Shown: piece after piece, positions 45,201-57,200 of the stretch
How the letters are laid out: each line of letters begins with the position of its first letter
Numbering within the stretch: the first letter of the stretch is position 1
Assembly (NCBI RefSeq): GCF_028372415.1
Contig: NC_092879.1
Location: forward strand, 99,008,623 to 99,072,622
DNA length: 64,000 bases
Direction: 5' to 3'
From: Notamacropus eugenii
Taxonomy: Eukaryota; Chordata; Mammalia; Diprotodontia; Macropodidae
Made by a program: the position numbers and the translations under genes
Notes under the pieces: generated by a model
Seen by the model: only the letters and a program-made list of their open reading frames with translations
Told to the model about the DNA's origin: nothing
Databases searched by the model: none

Positions 45201-48200
45201 GTCACTTGCCCATTAGCAATCTGCCTCCATAGCCTACTGGGGCTAGCTTTGGTGATGAAGACAGGTAGACTCTTTGGTGGCACTGCACCCTTCCCAAGCC
45301 CTCCCCCTACCTTCTTTTGAGCCAGCTCATGGTCCACTTCAGCCTCTCCCAGGGAGTCCTTGGCCAACTGGGACAGCTCCTTCATCTTGTTCAACAATTC
45401 TGCCTTACCAGCTGAGGTGTTGTAGTAGGCAGAGTAGGAAGTGGGGCTGGTGGGGCTGGTGGGGCTGCTGAAGCTGCCAGGTGGTGGCGGGGGGGAGATG
45501 GGTTGGAATTCCTGCCTGGGAAAGCACAGAACCAGAGCTGAGCTGAAGGGGGCTGCCTCCCAGGGTCCCAGGCAAGGGCCATCAACTGGAAGAACTATAC
45601 AAGGTTCTCCCCACCCTATCCCCTGCCATGCTGTCCACATCATGCTAGATGCATGTTGATAGGAGGTCACTGAGAAGCCAAACGCTCAGGGAACAGAAAT
45701 CATAAATGAAGGCAGCTTCTCCTCTGCTCCCCAGCCAAGAAAGTCCCAGGAGTCATCCCTGGGTCATCCTCAGCAGGGCAGGATGATCTGGGGTCAATAT
45801 GAGCCTTGCACCTTCATAACAAACTCAAGAAGAATCACAGGTTTCCAAGGTAAGGCTTTATCTACTGTGTCTAGGAGAAAACCCAGCAAACTTCCACCAG
45901 GACAAGTCTCCACATACCCAAGGATGGCCCTTGATCTTCCCTTGGCCCTGCAGGCAGCAGCCCCTTCTCCCAGTCCCACAGCTACCAGCTTAGGCCAGAC
46001 CCTTGGTCCTCCTTATGAGCCTTCCTGCTCCTGCTCTCTCCTCCACCATCCAGCCTTCCCACAGCTGGCACAGTGAGCTTCCAAAAGCAAGGGCTTTAGA
46101 TGCTTCCCAGTGACCTTGAGGAGAACATGTCAGCTGAGCCCTCTACAATCTGCAAAAGCATGTCTGGGCTTCCTGCAAATGACTCCCTTTTACACACTGT
46201 CCACACCAGCCAGAAAGACACATTCAGTATTCCCAAACATGACTTCCACTATCTTCCAACTCTGGGTGTGCCTCCCTTTCCCACTTGCAGCTTCCTTCAG
46301 CTCACATGCCACCACCTACAAGGAGTCTTTTTTTGCATCCCCTTCTGATCACACACACACACACACACACACACTCCTACCTATCTGCCCTTTGCTGTTG
46401 AAAGTAAGTTCTTTGAGGGGAAAGTACTGTTTTTCATTTTATCTCTTTAACTCCAGTGTCTGACACATAGTAGGCACTTCAATATAAGCTACTGGATTGG
46501 ACTGGGGAGAAATCAGAAGGCCCAGGAGGCACAACAGCCAGTCAGAGGGTTATTCCCCTCACCACCCCACTCCCCCAAGTCTGCCTACTTAGAACAAAGG
46601 CTCTACCTTTCCTTGGCTACCTCCTGTCTTCTTCTGACCAAATGCCAATCCTGGCGGACATGTTTTTTCCAAGGCAGATCATCTGTAGAGAAGAGATCAC
46701 CCATGACCTCTGCAACCGTCACCATGTTGGAGGCTGAGTTCAGAATGCCAGCCAGTGACCGATCCCTGTCTGCCACATCTCTCATTAGTTCCTCCGAGTT
46801 GATGTGGGTCGAGGCTGACCTCCGTGTTGAGACCAAGCGGCAGGTCTCAACCTCTGTGATGTCCTGAACAGGCCCAGATTCCTCTGTAGCTACAGGACAA
46901 AGTGGGAAGTTAGTGCCTGTCCCCCAGATCTCCCAGCACCCTCCATCATCAATGACTCACCAAGACCGGCAGGGCTGAGCCGTTGCTGCTCTGGGCTCCA
47001 GTTAACTAGGCGGTACTGCTCCTCAGCAGGTGAACGGGCCTGACTCCAGCTGTCTTTGGCTTTGGGCTGTTCTTCTACCAGTGCTTCAGATCTTTGGAGG
47101 AGAAGAGAGAAAAGAAAAAGGCAAGACCATCAGCTCTTAGGATTGGGGAGCAAATTATTGCCTCCACGGATTAGCCAGCAGGTTCCCACTTAGACTACCA
47201 GAGCGTCAGAGTTAAAAGGGAGGGAAGGCCAGAACTGGACAAGAAGCCTTAAAATGTCAGAGTTGGAAGGGACCTTAGAACACAGAATGTCAGAACTGGA
47301 AGGATCTTAGAACAAAGAGTGGCACAACTGGAAGAGACACCGAATGTTACAAATGGCAGGGACTTTGGATCATCTAAGAGCTAGAAGGGGCTTTAGAACA
47401 AAATGTCAGAACTGGTAGAGACCTTAGAAGATGAGATGTCGCTACTGGAAAGGACTTTGGAACATTGCAATGTTAGAGGTGGGAAGGATTTTGGAATAGG
47501 AAATGTCAGAACTAGAAGGGACCTTAGAACATGGGATGTCAGAAGTGGAGATGACCTTAGAACTTAGATCAAAGAACATCAGAGTTGGAAATGACCTTAG
47601 AACACAAAATATTAGCCCTAGAAGGAACTTTGGAACATAAAATGTCCAGAACTGGAAGGGATCTTAGAACATGGAATGTCAGAGCTGGAAGGGATCTCAT
47701 AATATGATGCAATTTCCTGGGCTCAGAAAGGGAAAGGCATGGAGCAGGAAAAGGACTTGGTGGCGAAATGGGAAAAGGGAGGGGGAGAATACCAGTGATT
47801 CCTAAAGGCCTTTACTCCCCTGGATGCTGAGTAAGGGCTCTCCAAAGAGATGGGCCAGGCACAAGAGAAGTGAGCTGGGCATTAGCAAAGCTGAGCCTCA
47901 AAGCTCAGTAACCTTGGACTACAAGCATGGCCCCTTCCCCTCGTGAGGCCTTGGCCTCTTCTGGAAAATGAGCAAGGGGATGTCCCTGCCAGCTTGGATG
48001 GTCTAAGGCCCCTCCCTGTTGGGCTTGTCTCAAACTGTCTTCTCTGTAAATTCAGGGGCTTGCATATGGACGTGACAAAGCAGCGTTCTAGGCTGACCAA
48101 TGCTTTGGCCAAGACTTCCTTCTGGTACTCTTACTATTGGCCCCTCTGGCCACCACTGGGCCCTGTGCCAGAGAAATGTTCTTCCCTTCTGGCTCCCAGG

Positions 48201-51200
48201 CATATGCTTTTGTGTACAGAGCCAGCGAAGGGGCTTCTGGGGACCATTGATCCTTCAGTTCAGATTAAGAGCATGGAATTGGAGGAGCCTCCAGACACTG
48301 GAGATAGGCAACCGCCTGGCCACCCAGGTGGGGTAGCTAGGATTTGGGATCAGAGTCGGAGATTTGTCCTGCTACAGACATGTGCCTTCAATGCTACTAT
48401 CACCGACCCTGGGGGAAGTTGAGCTGCTTGCTCGGGGGCCAGGGGAATAATGAAGACCCCACCCTCATCTCATCCTGCAAACAAGCAGGAGAAAGGCAGG
48501 CTAGTTAGGAGAATAGGTAGTACAGGACCATCTAGGATTAGTGAGATGGGGTTCAGGGAGAAAATGGGATTCAATCCAGGCTGAGAAGTCCCATATGGGC
48601 AATGGCTCCTCCCAATAAATTGGCCTAATCAATTTTCCAGGAACCAGCTGATTGTCAATAAAAAGCCTTGGAAATTGAATTGAAGCGATGGACTTGGTGC
48701 AGGGGGAAGGGCACCCAGCTTGGCAGCTATGTGAACCTGTGCCAGTCTGTCTCAGAGCCTTAGGTGTGTCCAAAGAGGGCTTTAAAGGAGCCTATGAGCA
48801 GAGCAAGCAAGAGCCTCTCTAAAGTATGGGTGGACATGCAAAGGCCATAAGGGCTTCCAACAGTGAATCGGGGAGAGCTGGCAGTGGGGAACCCATTATG
48901 GGCCATGCCAGTAGGGTGGGCAGTACTGTGTAGCACAGTGCACAGAAGCCTTGCAGAGATGATGCCTGAACGAACAGGGAGCAGAGAGGGGAGGAAGGAT
49001 GCCCGTGTTCCTTATCTCTGAAGGAAGAAGGAAGATGAGAAGAGGCCCACAGCCTGCTCAGAGCAAGCTAAGAGGCTGGAGAGAAATCATCCAGTTCAAG
49101 GTAGAGGGCCAGCCTAGGACAGTCTGCCCTAGGGGCCCCTGGGCCTTATACAAAGACTTGCCTGGCTGAGGTCAAAGGGTCTGGCTTGAGACCCAACTGC
49201 TCCGGCATTCTCCATACCCCACCAGGGTGGTAGTACTGAGGGCCAGGCTGCTCCAGCCCGGGCCTGTCACCTGCAGATTGTGGAGGGAAGTCTCTGGGCA
49301 GCGGCTCTGGGGGGAGGCTCTGAGATCGCTTCCTTACCACCTCCCCCTGACTCCTCTGGGGGCGAGGCTGCTCCAAGGTTGTGTCAGACCTTCGGCCACC
49401 TGAGGTCTCTAAGCTGGCATACTGGGAGTGGTGAGAGAGCCGGTGGCCCCTATACTTCGCCCAGTTGGGAGGTGGGGGCCGTGGGGGAGGTGGGGCCTTC
49501 TTTCTTGCTCCCAGAGGATCTGGCCGAGTCTCATCCACTTTGGCCAAGAGCTCTCTTTTCTCTCTAGCCCGTGTGCTTGGGGGGTCCAAGTTGATGTGAC
49601 TCTCTGAGAAGGCCCGATCCCGAAGCGGACGGGGCAATGGTGGCACCAGGCTGCCCTGCTCGTAGATAGCACTGCCCATCAGAGTCCCCACTGAGTGATC
49701 GTAGTCGCACAAAAGGTCAAGGGAAGAAGCCACTCGGTAGCATGCTGACCATTCATGCCCAGGATTCTCGAAGCAAGAGCGTGGGCAGCCAAACTTATAA
49801 TGAGACCGGTCCCTGGAAAACAGTAGAGAGGCTAGTTGGATTCCCACTGTGACAGCGCTGGGAGAGGCCTGCCCATAGTCACCCAGCAAGGCAAGAGTGC
49901 AGCTGACCCCAAAGCTCTATCCCTTAACTCCAAGGCTAGTGTTTGTCTCCAGAAAGCACAGAGATTCATGGGGGCACAAGCTTGGCAGCAGACAGACCAT
50001 GTGTCTACATGTATATGTTCATGTACATAAGAGATAGTGGGACACAGGAGAAAGAGTCCAAAGGAGATTTGGTTCAAATTCTGGCCCTCCTACTTGCTAG
50101 CAGGGTGATTGTGGGAAATAATGATAATAGCTGGCCTTTATATGATGCATTAAGGTTTACAAAACAACTTTGGGAGCTAAATGTAATCATTATCCCCAGT
50201 ATAGAGGTAAGGAAACTGAGGCAGATGAAGTTAAGTGACTGGATTTGGATCTGAACTCAGGTCTCCCTGAAGTCATGCTACTTCTCAGGGTTTCAGTTTC
50301 TTGACTTATACAATGTAGGGGTCGAAGCCAATGATTTCTGGGACCCTCATGACCCCATCTGGGCTGAACCAGTTGTGCTAAGTGCCCCTCAGGGCTTTTA
50401 AAGGCCATCTTCTTATCAGTTTCTAAAGTGTCTGACAGCCTGCTTTTCGATCTTAGCTTTTGGGCTAAGCATTGTCCAGTGGCAGGAAATTCTGGTGGTT
50501 CAATTAACTCATCAGCCAGAATAACTGATCACCATGGAGACCAAGGCTAAATAAGAGACATATTATTAGCTAAGCTCCGTGGGACAGGACCAAGGATCAC
50601 ATTTTCCCCCCTTCTCTGTACTCCTCCCAATAGCCGCCTCACCCTCAAACCTGGTCAGTTCCCAAAGACCATAGGAACCTTGGGCCAGGGCAGCAAGTTG
50701 AACGGTTGACCCCTTCTCAGCCTTCCAATAGCTCCCTGAGCAATGATGCTGTGGCCTGAGTCCAGGCCTTACTTGAGGTACGTCTGAACAGCACTGGTGA
50801 GGGTCAGGGCATTGCCTCCCAAGGCATCCTGGTCAATGCCCTCCCTACCCTCCACTGTTCCTGTGTCTTCCCATTGGGGTCAAACAGCTCTTTTCTATAT
50901 GCCAACTTTCCAAATGCTTGGTGCCAACTAAGCCTTCTCTTGTCCAGGCTGAATGATCCCTCTCGAGTTCCTCCCTTGGACCCACTCTGGGATGCCAATG
51001 TTCTTCCTCATACCTCTTACTTGGGCTTGGCCACATGCCCCCAACTGGGGTCTGAGGTTTCACTGGGCAGAGGGCTGTAGGTCCATTGCCTCCTCATTCA
51101 GCACACGTCAGGCCTGCTCCTTTGGGCGGCCACATCCCAGTGGTAGCCAAGAGGGAACTCTCAGTCAGCTAGAGCTCCCAGCCCGCATTTGAGGAGTGCA

Positions 51201-54200
51201 TTTTTCCCCCAACCTAAGTACAGGCCTTTCCACTTATCCTTATTAGGTTTCACCTTATTAGATTTGGCTGTTCTCTGGCCTGCTGGGACCTTTTGGGGTG
51301 AGCTGTCTGTTCTCTGCTCTCACAGGGAGTAATGGTGGCCACCTAGGCAGCCCACTGCTCCCCCTCCCTGCAAGAGACTCCCTCTGACACTACTAAATGC
51401 CCACCTGCCCGACATGGCTTTCAATCAAACATCATTCTGTGACTATGCCTTCTCTGCTTCATTGGCTTCACTGACAAGCCTCACTATCGCCTCCAATGCA
51501 CAGTCAATAACAATAGTCAAGAAACATCTATGAAGTGCCTACTATGTGCCAGGCAGTGGGGATATGTAAAAAGTATGTAAAGTATGTAAAAAGAGTCTTT
51601 GGCCAAGACTGACCTCCCATGCCTGCCCACCCATCCACATCAGACATGCCAGTCAGTCATCATCATGTCCATTTGTTCTCTAAAACTCCCCCTGGCTAAA
51701 CCTGGGGCCTCATCACTGCCCAGGCTGCAGGCCACTCCCATGTCCGTGGTCCCCAACAGTCATTGGATTGCTTCACAGCTTGGCCCAAAAACCTTTCCAT
51801 GGCTCCCTGGCTCCTCCACCACAATCTAGTGTCAACCTGCTTGTCCCCACATTACTACTGAGGTTCCCTAGGGTATCACACTTGTCTCCTTCCTGTCTAT
51901 CCCCACCTTGGAGGCTCACGTGACTTTAGCACCTTTAGGCTGAAAAGGCCCTTTTCTCACAACAAGTATGGAAGTAAGGAATGTAGCTATTATTATCCCA
52001 TTCATTTAATAGATGAGGAAACTGAGGCCCAGAGATGAAGCAGATGTGTCAGGCCCCTGGCTTCACTTTGTCCATGAAGCAGCTCAGCTCTTCTTCTTGG
52101 GTTTGGCACACACAGGCTGCTCAGGTCATCGGTTCCCAACTTGCCTCCCCAAGTAGACCCGGAGCTCCCTGAGGGCAGACTCACCCTCTCTTCTCACAGA
52201 CTTACAGGGTGGGGTGAGAAGGTTGGGGCTAGGCACAAAGATGCTCCCCATTACCACTGATGGGCTTCACACAAACACACATACTACACACAAACACACA
52301 TACCATACCACAAACACACACGTACATATACATACCATATCACATATACCAGCCCACATCACATACACACCACATCACACATACCACACATGCCATATCA
52401 TACCACATCACACACACATACAACACAACACACATCACACATGATACCACACATCCCACACCCTATCACATACACCACACACACATCCCTCTGAGCCTAG
52501 CAGCTGGGTTACAAGCATGTCCCCTTAGGAAGTTGCAGCTGGTGGGGAAGCCTCCAGACCAGGTACTTGCCATCTACTCCTAAAGGAAGCAATGCCATCG
52601 GCCTGCCCTGGCCACCTGCACTAACAGGCATGTTCTGGGAGGACACACAGGTGTGCCTGGCTGCTCCATGGTCTCCTGGGCAGGGCCCCTGGAAGTGCTG
52701 CCTTCACCCACCTTCTGGCTGGCAGGGAGAGCAGATGCCAAGATAGGAGCAGCTTCCCTTCTGATCCCAGACTATCCCGGCAGCACCCGAGGGAGGCTCT
52801 GCTCCTGGCTGCCCAGTCCAGGGCTCCCTTACCCCCTCTGCTGTTTGTTTCTTGGGGCAGTTGGTCAGGCTAGGGGGTCCTGGGAGCACCAGAGGAGGGG
52901 CTATAAACTCAGCCAGCTGGCTAGCCCAATGTCCACACCACACCAGGCCCACCCCTTCCATGCCACCTACCTCACAGGCTGGCCAGCCTTCCTGGAGATC
53001 TTTGCTGATTCCCATTCATCTGGAGAAACTTCCTACAAAAAAGACTCCAACAAATTAGGGAAGCCAGCTTGTATGATGCCTCCTCAAATTGGAAGCAACT
53101 GTCCCGCTCTGCCCACTGGGGGAGGAAGGCCCTGGGTCTTCTGCTATGAAGGTCACTCACTACCTGGAGGGACACAAAGTGGGGCCCTGAGTTCCCACAA
53201 AACAGAATTTCTGTTGCCATGAAGAACTGGAGAGAGAAGGCGCTGAAGGGCTGGGGCCAAGGGCAAGGTTCGGGCTGAATGGCCCGGGGGACTGGCAGGG
53301 TCCCCTCTCTCCACCCCCTCTGAAGTCCTGCCCCAAACCAGTTAAACATGTTTGCTGTTTGCTCTGGCTCCTGCCCTGGTTCCACCTAAGAGGAGTGGTT
53401 CTCCATGCCCACCTCCCTCCAGCCTTACCAGCATCTTCATGGGGGCCATGATGGTCACTGGAAAAGGCCTTTGACTACCAAGGGCCAAGAGGCCAGTTTG
53501 GAGGCATTGTCCCTGGGCTACGAGGACTGCATCCCTGCTGGCTGTGGATGGACTGTGGCCTTGCCCCCTTCCACTGAGTTACTGAAGATCTAAGCCCCAT
53601 GCTGGATACAGGCTACAGACTAACCAGGAGGCTGTGGGAATATGTGCCCAGTTCCCCTTCTTAAGCCAAAGCTCTGGGAGTACAAGACCTGGGGTCAAAT
53701 CCTGCCTCTTCACCTCCTTGGACTGCCTCAGTTTCCAGAAGCCTTTGGAAAAGACAGGGGTTCAACTAGGGCCTTCCAAGGGCTCTCCCAACTATAGATA
53801 CCAAATCTTGGGACCTAGGATGCTTCTGGCCAGGTGTTTTTGGGGTTCCTAGCTCCCCAATTTTTCTGACAGATTCCCCACTGTCTGAGCTCCACCATTA
53901 CCACCGCTGTACCTCATTTCCTCAAGCTGGCTCAGCTGCTTCCTACAAAGTCCCATCTTCAGAACCACAGAATAACAGTTGACAAAGACATTGGAGAGCC
54001 TCAAGGCCACCCTGCCCACTTTGCAGATGAGGAAACTAAGGCCCAAAGGGGAAGTGAGTCACCAATGGTCACGTGACCAACTCCCTCACTCCAGCAGGTT
54101 CCCATCCACGGGGGTGAAGTGTGAGCACAGAACCTGCTAAGTCGAATCAAAGCAAGACAACAAGATTTATCAAACTGCAACTGTATACCAGTTACCGTGC

Positions 54201-57200
54201 TAAGCATTGGAAGCACAAAAAAGGCCTCCCAGCTCCACCCACGTACCGGCAAACAAGACATCCGCAGGAGAATGTAGGCTGATACCAGAGGAAGGACAAC
54301 TCAGAGATGTGCTCCTATGACCTTGGGCAAGTCATTTCCCTTCCCTAGACTTACTTCCATTTCCCCCACCAGAAAATGAGGTTGGATGTCCTTCTAGCTG
54401 AGTCCATGATCTGAGTGTTTCAATTCCCAATAGTGGGGCCCACGATTTCCCACCTCCAATGCCCTGTCTGCCTCCTGGGTCCTACCCCTCAACCTGCTCC
54501 CCTCCCTCCCAGGCCCCTACTTACTCTCCCAATTTGCCTTTGCTCTTGCAAGTCATAAAGCCCAGGGTTCCACAGGTGCTAATGGGGACAGTTCTGTGGC
54601 AACTCAGGGCCCCACTTTGTGTCCCTCCAGGCAGTGAGTGACCTTCACAGCAGAAACCTAAGGCAACCACCCCTGGTGTCTGGGCCAGGGCTTCCTAGTC
54701 AGTCTTCCCATTTCTCCCTGTGTTCTAAGAAGACAGACCCTCTCTCCCCAGAGAGGCTACCCAAGGGCCAGGATGGAAAGGGGGCCAGAGCCTTGACAGA
54801 ATCCTCCCAATAAGGCCCAAGCCAATTGACTTTTCCTTGATGGGTGTGCCAGGTCATTTGAGCCACCTTCTCCCCCATAACACATGATGCAGAAGGACAC
54901 ACTCTTTGTTGTGGTTGTTGATGATTCTTAAGGACAAGTTTTCTCTGCTCCCAAGGTTCTTGGCCTTAGGGCTTGGCTGCCACTTGCCTCTCCAATCAGC
55001 TCTCGACACCATCCATCTATGTCCCACCCAGGCCTTTGGCAACTTCTCCCTCCTGCAGCAACTGTCTCACAAATCAAGAGAAGCTGAGCCAACAGCTCCT
55101 TGCAAATTAAAAAATTAAAAAGAAAAAAAAAAGCTGTTGCCACCCATGGCTAAATGCGGCTCTGGCACCATGGCTACTTGAGCTGGGCACTGCCCCCTCC
55201 ATACCCACAATGCGGTCCTTTCTGGTGCAGAGGACAGACTGCTCTACTAGGCCAGTGCCAACAGGCCAAGCCCATGGGCCAAAATGGGTCAAGCCTAGCC
55301 AAGCCATACAAGGGGCTTCCAGGACAAGGTGGGACTCCATCCCACCCACTGTCACAAGAACCCTAAGTGCCATCTGACACAGGGATGGGCCACCCTGGCA
55401 ACCCTGGACAGCTGTCTGGGACAGGAAAGAACATGGCCTGCCTGAATGCCCTAGAGGAGGCCACTGCAAATGAGTCACCCTGAGCACTGAGAGCTGGGCA
55501 GGGTGAAGCAGGAAGGAGAGCAGAGGGGAGAAGACATCAAGCCAGGCTCAGTCCCCAGTTATCAGTGGGCAAAGAGCACCCCCAAAACCCACCTTGGGAG
55601 GCTGGTACTGACCTTCAGTGAGGAATTCCTGGCCTCTTCTGCGACTTTGTGCTGGGGGCTGGGGTGACAACAGGCTGTGCAGCGAGCCCACTGCTGAGGG
55701 TGGCAGTGGTGGTTCCGGTGGCCACTGAGCAGGCTTCTCTTCAGCAGGACAGGGCAGTAGCTGCATGCATCATGGCCTGCAGCTGCTTGAATGCCACATG
55801 AGTATGAGCAGGGCCGCAGGCACTCAAAGTCCCCACAATGTGCCAGGGGCTGGTAACACATGGGCCGCTCCAGCTCCTTGTTCACAAAGCATTCTGAATA
55901 AGTGACTGGCTCAGGGGACGGGGAGGCCAAGGGATGATAAGCTTGGTCCACTGAGTGGCGCCTCAGCTCCCTGCAGCCAGCACCCACTGCCTGAAAGGCA
56001 GGTGGGTCAAGTGGCTTCGGCCTCTGGGTAAAGGGCTTACTGTGTCCAAGGGATGAAGCTGGTGGTGGCAGTGACTTGTTGGTGTCTTCAAAAACCTTCT
56101 TCCTATCCGCGAAAGGCACAAAGATGCCCTCCTCCCCAGAAGGGCCACCCAGCTCCTCCTCACTCAGGTTCAAAACACCACTTGGGATTGATGTCAGCTG
56201 AGGCTGCAGTTTCCGCTCTGGAGACCACCGCCAGCGGCCTCCCCGAATCCCAGGTTGGGGCCTGGGCCTAGAAGGGCCATGCCCAGGAGCTTTGCACCAG
56301 GGGTGGATTCCAGCAGCAGGCTGCCAGGGCCTCTGGCCAGGGCTGCCAGGGTCTTCCAGCGGGGTCCTTAATTCTCGGCTTTCTGTTACTTGGTTTAAGC
56401 ACTCCGAGGACCTGGCCCTCAGCAGGTTTCCATTAGGCCGGGGCTGATTGGAGAGTCTGTCTCCTGAGCTAGGCAGTGGGCGGTGAGCCGCCACTACAGC
56501 TGTCTGAGGAGGGGCAGGGAGAGGTGGGAAGGGTTCAGCAGCAGGCACTGGAGGCTGTGGAGATGGTACAATTGCAGGGGTGGCTTGGGGGGTCTGAGGA
56601 GGTGGAGGCCTTGGGGCCTCTTCAGCAGGCTCCTCTGTCTCCTCCACAGGCACTGGCTCCTCTGAGTCAGCCTTGATCTTTTGCAGCTGGGCCTTCCTCC
56701 TCTGGATCTCATTGCGTAGGTTGGTGGCAAAGCGTTCGCTCCTTCGCCTCTGCTGGGTGGAGCGGTAGCGTGCCCCACTGCTCCTGCGAACGTCTCCCAG
56801 GCAGCTGTTCTTGGCCTCCAAGCCCTCATCAGAGCTTGCCTGCTGAGGAGCATCCTCCAGGCCAGAGAGCTGGTTAGCCCCTGCTTCACTGGAGGATCCC
56901 CCAGGAATAGGGCTGCTCTGACCCAAGCTTTCGGAAGGCAAAGGTTGACCACCTGCCTGCCCCACTGCCTTCTTCTTGCCAGGCTTATTCTGGGCTCCTG
57001 CCATAGGATGGCAAGGGCTATTCTGTCCCAGGTGGGTACAGTGGAGGGGGGACAGGGTCCAGCGATGCCCCTCTTGCCTGGCCTGCAGTTCAGCCCCTTC
57101 ACCGTCCCTATCCTTCTCAATACCGAGGTGCAGTGATTGAATCTGAGAAGCCAGCAGCTGCTCAGGAGCACTGTGACGGTGGCCAGTGAGCCCAGCAAGG

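Noticed and set aside
47253-47705. CRISPR-like array
   Set aside because: Degenerate tandem repeat without unique spacers, in a mammalian intron.
49156-49160. GT donor (CAA|GTCTTT) as the only end of exon 6
   Set aside because: Weak consensus, and its phase cannot enter exon 6a; the GC donor explains all junctions.
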